This document shows, one piece after another, positions 55,280 through 64,000 of a stretch of DNA of 64,000 nucleotides. The stretch is from NCBI GenBank assembly GCA_016745315.1, contig CP066886.1, positions 6,386,501 through 6,450,500 on the forward strand. The letters are read 5' to 3'. The DNA comes from Arthrospira sp. PCC 9108 (GTDB lineage Bacteria; Cyanobacteriota; Cyanobacteriia; Cyanobacteriales; Microcoleaceae). Every line of letters starts with the position of its first letter. Position 1 is the first letter of the stretch. The position numbers and the translations under genes are program-made. The notes beneath the pieces are model-generated. The model saw only the letters and a list, made by a program, of their open reading frames with translations, ran no database searches and was not told where the DNA came from.

Positions 55280-56977
55280 TTAAGCTGTAGTTGGTGGCTG
55301 ACTCCCAGTTTTAATTTCTAACGACGTTCTAGTAGCTGTTCTGATTGCGTCATCTACCCACTTAGGTTTCTTCTCAAAATGTAAAGGAATTTTTACTTTA
55401 GACTTCCTAGGGTCTTTGTACATTGCCAAAACACTATTCTCTCCCATATCGATTTTGGCTTGTTCAAATTTATCAATTAATTCCCAGTTAAGTATTTTAA
55501 CCTCCGATATATACATTTTTGTTTCCTTTATTCGTTTCGCATTTTCCCTACCGCCAAAACCTTTCCTTTCCTCAAATAGTAAAGGATAAACAATTGAAGA
55601 ATTTGTTAATTGTACTAAATCCTTGCAAATACGTTCAGCATCTGACTTGCTAGATTCATTCACAAAAAACGAGAATGTTCTACCATTTCGCATATTGCAG
55701 GTTACTTTGATATTGCCTTTTGTGAACGCTGATTTACTAGGTTGAGTAAATATCCTTTGTAATTTATCCCAGGTTATTTCGTGTCTTTCTACTGATGGGA
55801 GTTCTATTTGAGTTTTTTGTAGTTTTGACCGTCTTTCCTTAGTCCAATATGGAGGTTTTTCGTAGTTATATAAAATAAAGGTTAACTGAATTTTTAAATT
55901 ACTACTATTCGGAACTTCAGAGATATCACCGGAACCCACAAATTGCCCTATATCACGATTACCTAGTATTTCAGTTTGAGCTAACACATTTGCTACATTT
56001 TCTTGAAGGTTTCTTAATGATGATACTAGTCTAAATCGCTCTCCACCATTTTCTACAACCGCGTTAACTAATTGTTGTTGTCTATTTTCCTCAATGCGTT
56101 GTAATGCAATATATTCATCTAATCCTTGAGCAACTAAAATAATCGCTTCTTTACAATTATCTGAGAATTCCTCCCAAAATTCTTCACTACTATCTTGATT
56201 CCAAATAGTGTTAATATTTCCGTCATAGCTTTCTGGTAATTTCTCCCTAGCTTCCCTTCTCTGTTTACCGAAACTCCATTCCTCACCTTTTTCGTCACCC
56301 CACTTTTCAATCGTTCCTTTACCACCAGGAACCATTGAAACAATAGCCGTTGCAAGTGTTGAAGGACTTTTATCTAAAAACATTTTAACAACCCGTCTAC
56401 CATGTTTAAACAGTTGCCATGCTATGGCTTTCATAGCCATGCCAAATGATTGTTTAACGTATGAGCCGAAAGCTGTAGATACTTCCATAAGCATTTCAGG
56501 TCCCTTGCTTAAGGCAATGTGCATAGCAGCGGCTTTGTTGATAAATGCAATACCAATGGTAGGCAATACTCCACAAACTAATTTACCTGCCATATTACCC
56601 AAAAAACCGGCGGTAGTACTAATAAATTGATTAGCAATATTCATCATATTTTTGTCTATCTGTTCATCTGATATATTCCAGTTGAAATTCCAGAAACTAT
56701 CCCAATTAGACGTGATAAATCGTGCTACTTTCTCAAAACTAAAGTTAGATAAAAACTTAGTAATTCCTTCCCATAACCAACCTCCAAAACTTTTGCCCCA
56801 TTCAACAACTTTACCAGTTATTTTTGCCCATAGCTTGCCAAACCAACCCATCTCTTGAGTAGATGTTCTCTGAGCTAAATTAACTTGTCTAACGCCATTC
56901 CTACCTATACTGCTACGAGTTTGACGGCTAGACAAGCTACGAGTACTCCTTAGCATTCTTGCACTTCTGGCAACCAT
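55280..56977 (-). CDS. Large unknown protein with basic N-terminus and amphipathic/membrane regions
   Basis: A 565-residue protein. The N-terminal 40 residues are rich in Arg/Ser (SARMLRSTRSLSSRQTRSS). Then comes a Trp/Gly-rich stretch (WFGKLWAKITGKVVEWGKSFGGWLW) and a hydrophobic stretch near 130-165 (AGKLVCGVLPTIGIAFINKAAAM). The C-terminal half (about 320-565) is soluble with a Lys-rich end. It is perhaps a membrane-active virion or penetration protein; that is a guess. Its start overlaps the stop of the small ORF before it (TAATG), so it is translationally coupled. It is the largest intact gene of the element. Confidence 0.5.
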   Translation of the reverse strand: MVARSARMLRSTRSLSSRQTRSSIGRNGVRQVNLAQRTSTQEMGWFGKLWAKITGKVVEWGKSFGGWLWEGITKFLSNFSFEKVARFITSNWDSFWNFNWNISDEQIDKNMMNIANQFISTTAGFLGNMAGKLVCGVLPTIGIAFINKAAAMHIALSKGPEMLMEVSTAFGSYVKQSFGMAMKAIAWQLFKHGRRVVKMFLDKSPSTLATAIVSMVPGGKGTIEKWGDEKGEEWSFGKQRREAREKLPESYDGNINTIWNQDSSEEFWEEFSDNCKEAIILVAQGLDEYIALQRIEENRQQQLVNAVVENGGERFRLVSSLRNLQENVANVLAQTEILGNRDIGQFVGSGDISEVPNSSNLKIQLTFILYNYEKPPYWTKERRSKLQKTQIELPSVERHEITWDKLQRIFTQPSKSAFTKGNIKVTCNMRNGRTFSFFVNESSKSDAERICKDLVQLTNSSIVYPLLFEERKGFGGRENAKRIKETKMYISEVKILNWELIDKFEQAKIDMGENSVLAMYKDPRKSKVKIPLHFEKKPKWVDDAIRTATRTSLEIKTGSQPPTTA

Positions 56978-57228
56978 TACAAAGTTCCTCTTAGTGGGTT
57001 ATCGCCGTCAATCAATTCGGTTTCTATCTTGATATCAGGAAAGTCTTTTTTCAATAATTCTTGTACTTTCTTGGTTTCCTGTTCTCTAATATCATCCTGT
57101 TTTTTCATTGAATCATATAACCTAGTTAAATCGGCTAATATGTCTTTTGACGGGTCATTACCATTAACTTGTAAAGTACCTTGCGCTCTAACTATTGAGA
57201 ATATTTTCTTTATTTGATTTAATGTTAT
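56977..57228 (-). CDS. Small helical ORF without a clear start codon
   Basis: The frame between the stop of the neighbouring gene (57229) and TAATG at 56977 is fully open for 83 codons and looks coding (QGTLQVNGNDPSKDILADLT, then KKQDDIREQETKKVQELLKK). Its first ATG lies only at about 57108. A weak or mutated start, or an indel at its beginning, would explain this. The stop/start overlap with the 565-residue gene supports translation. Confidence 0.4.
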   Translation of the reverse strand: MTLNQIKKIFSIVRAQGTLQVNGNDPSKDILADLTRLYDSMKKQDDIREQETKKVQELLKKDFPDIKIETELIDGDNPLRGTL

Positions 57229-58646
57229 TTATAGTGTTTCTTTCGCGTTCTTTTGATTAGTGATTTTAACTTTACTTTCATTAGGTTCTAGTAGTTCCTC
57301 AAAATTATCAGCTTCTGGAGTAAACGCTGTTTTAATTGTTGCGTATTTTTCTTCAGTTTTAAATCCTAAATAATCTAATATTTCTGAGACCTCTCTACCA
57401 GCTTTAAAGGCTGCTGAATGCGCCAAACCTGCTTCATGTAAACAGGTTAAAACAGCGTTTTGTGTCACTTGATGGGAGATGGCAATTTCCATTACCATCC
57501 CGAATATTTCAGCAATTGATTCAGCTAAGTTAGGTAATTTGATTTCGGCTTTTTCTTCTGCTTTTGTCATTAGATTGACATCATCAATCTCTACTTTAAC
57601 TTCAAATTCACCCCATCTTTCGTCATCGATGTCAAATCGATACATTAACCATTCTGGCAATGTGTTTATTCGTTTAATTCTGTTCTCTGGATTATCAGCA
57701 TTAACCGTGATTTTTTCCGGCATTTCAGCCGGAAAGGATTCAGGGTCTAGGAACTCGTAAATCCTTCTAATCATTCCACAGCATTCTTCGTTCATATCTG
57801 GTATTGTTATCGTTCGTATATTTTCAGGTTCTTCTCCTTCGATGCATGCGGGATATCTTTTGTGCTCGCGGAAAATCTAGGAATTACATAATCAAATTCT
57901 GTGCATTCCATCCACCAATCACAAAATACACCTATACTTTCAAACATTAAATCAGGGTCGCCGTATGCCACTCAGACTCCCACTGTCCTTGCGTATAAAA
58001 AAACCTCTCACTTCCTGTTGGTTGAGGAGTTTCTCCCCACCTCCAATCCATATGACTAAAAAAAGTGATGCTACTTCCACTTGGTGGAGGATTACAGCAT
58101 CCCCCGCTACCCATTTGTCTGTCGAACTCTTCAACGCTGTACTTTTCATTAGCTTTTATGGTACAACCGATATTGCCATTTCCGCCATTTCCATTGTCTG
58201 AATCATCATCTGAATCATCATCTGAACTATCGCCTGGTCGCCTTCCTTTATCATCATCTACCTCGTCACCGCTATTAGGACCGCCAAAACCTCTACCAGC
58301 GCCACCCTTTCCCCTAGGTTTTTTCCTCCCTTTGGTTCATCTCTGTTTGGTGGTTCCTTGACAGTTGCCTCTTTTTTAATATCCTCTCTTTTTTCCCTTT
58401 CTTCAGCTTCTCTTTTTTGTGATATTCATCTGCATCCCAGTATTCAGGAGCTACATATTTAGAATCACTTATAAATTTGTTTCGAGTATCTAATTCCCTC
58501 CCGTATGGGTCTCCAGTCCAACCTCGAAACGGGTCTCCTAGTTTACCGGGGTCATCGTTTAATCTAAAGGGAGCTGTGTCATATCTAACTCCCGAGCGAG
58601 GTCTAACCTTTGGTTTGTCTCTAATCGTCCGTCTGTCTCTAACCAT
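57229..58646 (-). CDS. Unknown 473-residue protein with acidic linker, four apparent 1-nt frameshifts
   Basis: Four single-base additions restore one frame of 474 codons including stop: at A6 (58423-58428), A6 (58319-58324), near 57961-57962 and near 57870. The restored order is a basic N-terminus (VRDRRTIRDKPKVRPRSGVRYDTAPF), then a charged helical stretch. A Gly-rich and Asp/Ser-rich linker follows (GKGGAGRGFGGPNSG, SDDDSDDDSD), then GCTIKANEKYSVEEFDRQMG. The C-terminal domain is intact in the sequence (57795-57229). The exact divisibility by three supports one gene. Function is unknown. Confidence 0.55.
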
Positions 58647-58724
58647 ATTAACGTTTTGTACTAAGTTTAATAGTATTATATGATAGTATAATTATGTTAC
58701 TAAATCCATTAAATAAGGGAAATC
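58647..58724. promoter_or_regulatory. Divergent intergenic region between the two gene blocks of the element
   Basis: Seventy-eight AT-rich bases between the leftward and rightward start codons must contain promoters for both directions. AAGGGAAATC before the ATG at 58725 is a possible ribosome binding site. No operator palindrome is obvious. Confidence 0.45.
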
Positions 58725-59518
58725 ATGAGAGGTGTTAAAAATATCGCGGCTCATATAAACGCTGCTAACTGGAGTAACGCCATAGAGTTATTTAACGGGA
58801 CTATTTTAGAATCATTAATAACAGAAAGATATAAATATGATATCGGTATTTACAGCTATATATCATCGTTAAACGCTAGATGTTACACTCCCAGTATTGC
58901 ACAATCACAAATCCCCACAATTTACCCGGAAGATAGCTATTACCAACGGTGGAAAAAAAACAGGAAGTGTTGCAGGGAGCGGTAGATTTACAGATATTTT
59001 ATGGGAATATGGCAACAGAAAACGGGTTAAATTTAGGGATTGTCAAATTGCCATATTATGGAGGCATTCACACCGAAAACCTGTTAATTGAATTAATCAC
59101 TAATCAAAACGAAGGTTTAGCAATTGATAGCAACTCAATAGTTAAAGCTAGGTGTTTAACTCAGTTACATAACAATGATTCTATTAATATTTTGGGCATG
59201 GCTGAATATCAACTCGATACAGTTCCTCAAACCCCTACATTGACACAACCCGAAAATTTTGGGGTGACAATAGGCAATACCCCCACATTAGTTAGACCCT
59301 CAAATATTAATCGGTATAGGTTGCACTTACAAAATGTAGGTTCTGTAGGGGTATGGTTTTGTCACGGCGATATCAGTAACTGTGTACCTTATCAATGCCT
59401 ATATTTACCTCCTAACGCTGGGTGGGATGATGAACTAAAATCAACAGCTTCTATCTATGCTATAACTGAGGATAGCGTAACCAATATTGTTGGATTAAAA
59501 CAAATAATAAATTGGTAA
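58725..59518 (+). CDS. Beta-rich, phage-like structural protein (apparent frameshift)
   Basis: One more A in the A8 run at 58943-58950 joins two frames into 264 residues. The N-terminus is helical (HINAANWSNAIELFNGTILESLITERY). The C-terminal 90 residues resemble the small beta-sandwich seen in phage receptor-binding or decoration proteins: YRLHLQNVGSVGVWF, then LPPNAGWDDEL and ASIYAITED. It opens the rightward block. Similar phrases return in the next gene. The name is by resemblance only. Confidence 0.5.
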
Positions 59519-59544
59519 ATTATACTTTGATTTAGGAGTTTATT

Positions 59545-59893
59545 ATGAGTTTCTCCGTTTACAGTTCTATTGTCAATTTAGACACTCTAAATATGAGCAG
59601 TAAAATACCGGGAACTCCCGAAACTACCGCGATAAGTTTGACTGCTAACACTATCACGGAAGTTGTGCCTATCAATGCTACCAGTAACGGTAGAACGGTG
59701 TTTGTAGAAGAATCGGTCAAATACCAATGTACATCTAATATTTGACCCTACAGGTGATAGCGTGTCAGACGCTGCATTTTCGGTTAAGCCAGGTGATACC
59801 ATCTCAATAACGTGGGGTAGAACTAAGTTACAGGCGATAGCAGAATCTAGCGCTAGTATCAGCGTTACAATTATCGAATATATCAATATGTAA
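59545..59893 (+). CDS. Small beta-sandwich, phage-like protein (apparent frameshift)
   Basis: Removing one base near 59704-59711 joins the 59545 frame to FDPTGDSVSDAAFSVKPGDTISITWG and a stop at 59891-59893, giving about 115 residues. The pattern RTVFVKNRSNTNVHLIFDP..D..SD..F.V.PGD.I.I matches small phage structural beta-sandwiches, as in the gene before it. ATTTAGGAG serves as its ribosome binding site. Confidence 0.5.
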
Positions 59894-59959
59894 TCATCAA
59901 ATGAATGGCTAGTATTAAGTTATTAGCCATTTAATTAAATAATCAATATAGAGGCAGTT

Positions 59960-60524
59960 ATGACTAATTTCAACATTTACTCTAGTAAGTTTGGGCAATC
60001 AACCGATGACTTGCCAGAAGGTGAAGTTAATCTGTATTTAACTAATGAACGGATACAAGCAGTTATTGACTCAAATACGTATAACGTTGAACCTCGCATC
60101 TCTATAGAACCTACCCTTTCAACTCAGTTTGGTAAATCCAACACACGCTACAATGGTGAAGAATGGATAACAGAACCTGTAACAGACACTTACACTGTTA
60201 CTAGAGCATCTACGGCAACGTATGTAGACGCAGCAGGCAGGATTCGTACAGCCGCAGTGAATAAGCCTAGATACACATTTAATCCTGAAACGGGTGAACG
60301 GTTAGGGTCGTTGGTGGAGGAACAGAGGACTAATTTGGTATCGTGGAGTGAGGATTTTGATAATGCGACTTGGACAAAAACACGAGCAAGTATTACGCCA
60401 AATGTAATTGTTGCGCTTGATGGAAATTTAACTGGTGACAAGTTAGTTGAGGATTCAAGCACAAACACCGCCCACCATGTAAATCGTACATTTTCTGCAA
60501 CATCTGGGACAACATATACATTAA
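59960..60524 (+). CDS. Phage tail-fibre-like protein, first exon (interrupted by a group II intron)
   Basis: A 188-codon exon ending one base into the next codon. The N-terminal 75 residues (FNIYSSKFGQSTDDLPEGEVNLYLTNERI) are typical of fibre base regions. Then TVTRASTATYVDAAGRIRTAAVNKPRY and GERLGSLVEEQRTNLVSWSEDFDNATWTKT form a phage carbohydrate-binding/fibre pattern. The frame continues into the intron only to 60550, so the rest of the protein lies beyond the intron, outside the window. If the intron splices, the gene is functional; its orientation allows that. Confidence 0.65.
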
Positions 60525-60733
60525 GTGCGAGACGTTTAGGAGTCAAATAAGGCTGCAATGCCTGAAATAACATCCTAGTGGGACTTCCACCCCTTGGTGG
60601 AATATAAGGGATTCGCAACCCTGACCATCCCATAACTGTTTATATGTCCCGACGCTTGGAGAAATCTAAGCAAGGCAGGGAACTCAAGGTCATAAACCAA
60701 CTGAGAAATCAGGGCGTTAAGAGTAACGGCGAT

Positions 60734-61621
60734 GTGCGAGACGTTTAGGAGTGAAATAGGGCTGCAATGCCTTAAATAACCTCCTAGTGGGACTTCCACC
60801 CCTTGGTGGAATATAAGGGATTCGCACCCCTGACCATCCCATAACTATCTATGTGTCTCAACATCTGGCTTCGACAACCAGATAAGGCAGAGAGACTCAA
60901 GGTCAAGACTGAGCGAAAAAAAGAGGGGAGTTGTGAACCCCTTGAGTATAACGTAAGGTTGAGAGTAACGGCGATAGCCACCCCCAGTTTTGGGAATCAT
61001 AACCCCAGGATTGAAGCGGGGAACGGAAGGCGTGAAGTAGAACCTACTACCAGAGGCGACCACTGCCAACCATCCATGATTAGGGAAACCGAATGTCCGG
61101 CTTGAACCATCGTAATACTCTAGTAGCGAAATAGGTTGATACGCTGCGCTCAAAAGAGCACGGGGAAAAGAAGGGGTATATTACCACCACCTTCACAGAC
61201 CTTTAAAGTACCCCGGTGGATAGGACGAATCTAAAGATGGAATGCCCGCATAGATGGAACGTTTAAACCCCTCATTGGCTCTCAAGTGGCAGGATGTACT
61301 TGTGGAGTAGCGAAAAGTGTAAGCGTATGCCTTTAAGGGAAAAGGATGTGACTGAAAGCTAATGCCTAACTGTAATGGTTAGGATATGCCCACTAGTCAC
61401 GGTGTGGATATAGAGACCACAACAACTAAGAGTGTTATGACGAAAACGAGTTAATGACTACGTGTGTATATAGCTCCGAAAGTTGAGGTCATAAAGCAGG
61501 GGGTTGTAGCCCTGTTCCCACTGACAAAGGGGTATTCACATCAGGAGCCGTATGAGATGAAAGTCTCAAGTACGGTTTTGAAGTGGAGTCGGGGAAGGTG
61601 ACTTCCCTTTCGACCATAACA
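60734..61621 (+). mobile_element. Inner group II intron, ORF-less, inside the outer intron
   Basis: An 888-base intron that begins GTGCGAGACG at 60734 and ends CGACCATAAC at 61621. Domain V is at 61545-61580. It contains no reverse transcriptase. Its limits are fixed exactly, because the uninterrupted target CGGCGATAGCCACC occurs in the inner intron itself (60966-60982 region) and in the antisense intron. A candidate EBS1 ATTACC (61180-61185) pairs with the 5' exon GGCGAT at five of six positions including one G-U. Confidence 0.9.
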
Positions 61622-62083
61622 GCCACCCCCAGTTTTGAGAATCACAACCCCAGGACTGAAGCGGGGAACGGAAGGCGTGAGGGAAACCTATTCCCAATAA
61701 TCCGACCACTGCCAACCATCCATGATTAGGGAAACCGAATGTCCGGCTTGAACCATCGTAAATATGAAGTAGCGAAATAGGTTGATACGCTGCGTTCAAA
61801 AGAACAAGGGGAAAAGTAGGGTAATTTTATCATCACCTACACAGACCTTTAAAAGTACCCCGGTGGAGAGGACAAGTCTAAAGATGGAATGCCCATATAA
61901 ACGGAACGTTTTAAGTCCTCCTGGACTCTGATTATCTGGTCGAGATATCAGTAGGAATAAGTGTAACCGCAAGTCCTAGAGGATGTGAGATGTGACCAAA
62001 AGCCAACGCCCTACCGTAATAGCAGGGATATGCTAACAGGTCACGGTTTGATTGTAAAGAAATAGAGCCTAGTAGGTGTACAA

Positions 62084-63903
62084 ATGGCGATAGCGAGTTT
62101 AAAGAAAGGGTTTGGGAAACCAAAACCAATCAAGACTACGAACAACGCATGGAAGACAATCCCATGGACTAAGGTTCAACGGAAAGTTTTCAAGCTCCAA
62201 AAGAGTATATTTCGAGCAGCTAAATCGGGACAAAATGCTAAGGCACGAAGGTGGCAACGTCTACTGGTGAAATCGTATTATGCCCGGCTCTTAGCAGTGC
62301 GGCTGTAGGGGCGGGTTCCACGGTCAGCCATGCTTCCCAACAGTCAGCTTAATAAACCCGCCCCCCCAAGCGGGTCAAGGCAAGAAAACAGCCGGAGTTG
62401 ATGGAGTAAGAGCAATCTCTTCAAGACAAAGGTTCGAGCTTGTTAAGAACATTAAGGGAAAACTCAAATCAAAACCACTGCGAAGGGTGTGGATTCCAAA
62501 ACCTGGTAAGGATGAAAAACGCCCACTAGGCATACCCACAATCCAAGATAGAGCAAGGCAAGCCTTGGTTAAGTCGGCTCTCGAACCTGAATGGGAATCG
62601 AGATTTGAAAGCACAAGCTATGGGTTCCGTCCCGGACGGTCGGCTCATGATGCAATAGCACGAATTTACTCAAGTATCAACAAGGGTGAATATTATGTAC
62701 TCGATGCTGATATAGCAAAATGCTCTTACCGTGAACCATGATTACCTACTGTCCAAAATTCATTGTCCAAGCAGCTTGAAGAGAGACCTGAAACAATGGC
62801 TCAAAGCTGGCGTGCTAGATAACGGTGTATTTGAGGATACAGAAACAGGGACACCTCAAGGAGGGGTAATAAGTCCAATACTCGCCAACATCGCACTGTT
62901 GGGAATGGAAAGGCTAGTTAAAGGAATGTATCCAAATAAAGGCACAGCCACTCAGGTAAACTTTATAAGATATGCCGATGATTTTGTGGTCATATCCAAA
63001 GACCTAGAAATCATTGAACAGTGCAAGACTGCTATTTCTGAATGGCTAAAACCTGTAGGACTAGAAATAAAACCTGAAAAGACTCGAATCTGTCATACAC
63101 TCAAAACTATTGAGTATGACGGTAAAACAGAGAATCCAGGGTTTGACTTTCTCGGATTCAATATCAGGCAATATCCAGCAGGAAAATACAAATCTGGGAA
63201 AACAGGCGGGGGAGCAAGCCGATTAATCGGACATAAAACCCACATAAAACCCAGCAATAAAGCAGTTAAAGCTCACACAGAAGTGATTAAAAGTGCAATA
63301 GAACAACTCAAAACAGCACCTCAATCAACCCTGATAAGCAGACTAAACCCGATAATACGGGGATGGTCAAATTACTACTCAGCGGTAGTCTCAGTAGAGA
63401 CCTTCAATAAGCTAGACTTCATAATCTGGCAAATGTTACGAGCATGGACATTATCAAGATGCGGAAAGGCAAGTCTCGAAAAGCTAAATAATTATTTCAG
63501 ACATGGAACAATTAAACTTAGCAATGGGAAAGAAAGACATGAAAATTGGATATTCCAAACCAAAGATGGGTTACATCTATTCAAACACAACTGGACTCCA
63601 ATTGTTAGACATACCCTAATACGCCCTGACGCAACACTTTATGACGGAAATTGGACTTACTGGGCAACCAGGAAAGGACAAGCAATCGGCACGCCAAATA
63701 GGGTAGCAAAACTACTCAAAAAGCAAAAAGGTAGATGTACCTGGTGTGGACAATTCTTTACCCCATCAGATATAGTTGAAGTAGACCACATTGTACCTAG
63801 AAGCCATGGCGGAAAGGATGAATACAAGAATATTCAATTATTACATCGCCATTGTCACGACAATAAAACAGCTCTTGATGAAGAGATGATGCTGTACTCT
63901 TAA
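62084..63903 (+). pseudogene. Outer intron RT-maturase-HNH protein, broken
   Basis: The N-terminal 74 residues (62084-62308) end in the palindromic insert. The RT frame resumes near 62373 and breaks again at about 62725, where two bases are missing (CTCTTACCGTGAACC against FDRIN-type codons). The third frame runs to 63903. RT motifs (TPQGGVISPILANI, RYADDFVV), a maturase region and an HNH domain (CTWCGQFF...VEVDHIVPRSHGG) are present. It is closely similar to the other intron's protein. Neither copy is intact, so a source protein elsewhere is likely. Confidence 0.85.
62303..62367 (+). repeat. 65-bp palindromic MITE-like insert in the intron 2 RT gene
   Basis: GGGGCGGGTT (62308-62317) and AACCCGCCCC (62355-62364) are inverted ends. 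It sits between codons for LLAVR and GQGKKTAGVDG of the RT protein, the same site as 46599-46663, and introduces a stop and a +1 shift. Short palindromes of this GTAGGGGCGGG type are frequent in some cyanobacterial genomes. Confidence 0.75.
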
Positions 63904-64000
63904 CAAGGAGACGGTCAAATTAGGAGCCGTATGAGGTGAAAGTCTCAAGTACGGTTCTGTATGGGAGGGGGAGATGGCGACATCTCTCTCGACCCCTACT

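Larger units (their letters stand above)
60525..63999 (+). mobile_element. Outer group II intron of a twintron, sense in the fibre gene
   Basis: Begins GTGCGAGACG at 60525 and ends CGACCCCTAC at 63999. Domain V is at 63924-63958. Without the inner intron it is 2587 bases, close to the 2636 of the antisense intron, with which it shares long near-identical stretches. It carries a broken RT-maturase-HNH gene. It is interrupted at 60734 by a second group II intron at the conserved site CGGCGAT/AGCCACC. Being in sense orientation, it could splice from the fibre message only after the inner one is removed. Confidence 0.88.
43935..64000. mobile_element. Integrated mobile element (virus- or plasmid-like), right end outside window
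   Basis: From about 43935 the sequence changes. HIP1 sites vanish (one seen, at 48733), composition becomes more AT-rich, and genes are mostly unfamiliar. Contents in order: tyrosine recombinase gene flanked by inverted repeats, a non-coding repeat zone, a leftward block with small proteins, ATPase, nuclease and possible virion proteins, and a rightward block with fibre-like proteins. No terminase, portal, capsid of HK97 type or conjugation genes are seen. It may be a prophage of an unusual kind, a satellite or an integrative plasmid. The left end is estimated; the right end is not in view. Confidence 0.6.

Noticed and set aside
59960..63903. A reverse transcriptase close to a fibre-like gene suggested a diversity-generating retroelement.
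   Set aside because: The RT has group II maturase and HNH regions and is embedded between GTGCG and domain V/VI sequences. No template/variable repeat pair is visible.

Overview
The window looks like chromosome of a filamentous, non-heterocystous cyanobacterium, probably the Arthrospira/Limnospira group. The genus is an inference. Supporting signs are the dense HIP1 octamer GCGATCGC, a PEP-CTERM protein, a slr2143-type cystine lyase, a small ssl1498-like protein and a ThyX intein. Two parts differ sharply: a chromosomal part (about 1-43900) and an inserted mobile element (about 43935 to beyond the right edge). The element has almost no HIP1 sites and carries mostly genes I do not recognise.

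Chromosome, left to right: the start of a RecB-like nuclease; cystine lyase; a type II restriction-modification pair; a phosphoribosyltransferase; a family 4 uracil-DNA glycosylase; an NfeD/flotillin/flotillin membrane-domain operon; aroE; a P-loop ATPase and a membrane J-protein; a GNAT enzyme, a HEAT-repeat protein, mobA and a methyltransferase. Then comes a compact Hsp70-type cluster at 17121-24868: membrane protein, divergent DnaK, zinc-ribbon/LysM protein, TPR-like protein, J-like protein with SPD in place of HPD, and GrpE-like protein. Next are prolyl oligopeptidase, a pilin-like protein, RecQ, a hydrolase, a GDPD phosphodiesterase, a PIN toxin-antitoxin pair, an ABC transporter ATPase and an HD protein. 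A dTMP supply cluster follows (thyX with a mini-intein, dut, dCMP deaminase), then a von Willebrand lipoprotein, an ATPase/TOPRIM-like pair resembling PARIS or OLD defence modules, a Na+/solute symporter and the PEP-CTERM protein.

Mobile element: a tyrosine recombinase gene is flanked by a perfect 44-bp inverted repeat and split by an antisense group II intron. A 1-kb non-coding zone follows, with a tRNA-like 3' end, a 135-bp nested inverted repeat and several short direct repeats, and looks like an origin/attachment region. A leftward gene block (49142-58646) encodes small proteins, a P-loop ATPase, a DUF1064-like nuclease and unknown, possibly virion, proteins. A divergent rightward block (58725 onward) encodes beta-rich, phage-fibre-like proteins. 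The last of these is interrupted by a group II intron that itself contains a second, ORF-less group II intron (a twintron). I see no terminase, portal or HK97-type capsid gene.

Reading frames break at many places where adding or removing one base, usually in a homopolymer, restores a full-length protein. Housekeeping genes (dut, dnaK-like, prolyl oligopeptidase) are affected. Uncorrected sequencing indels are therefore the simplest explanation for most of these breaks, though not for the group II intron insertions. Frameshifted genes are listed over their full restored span.
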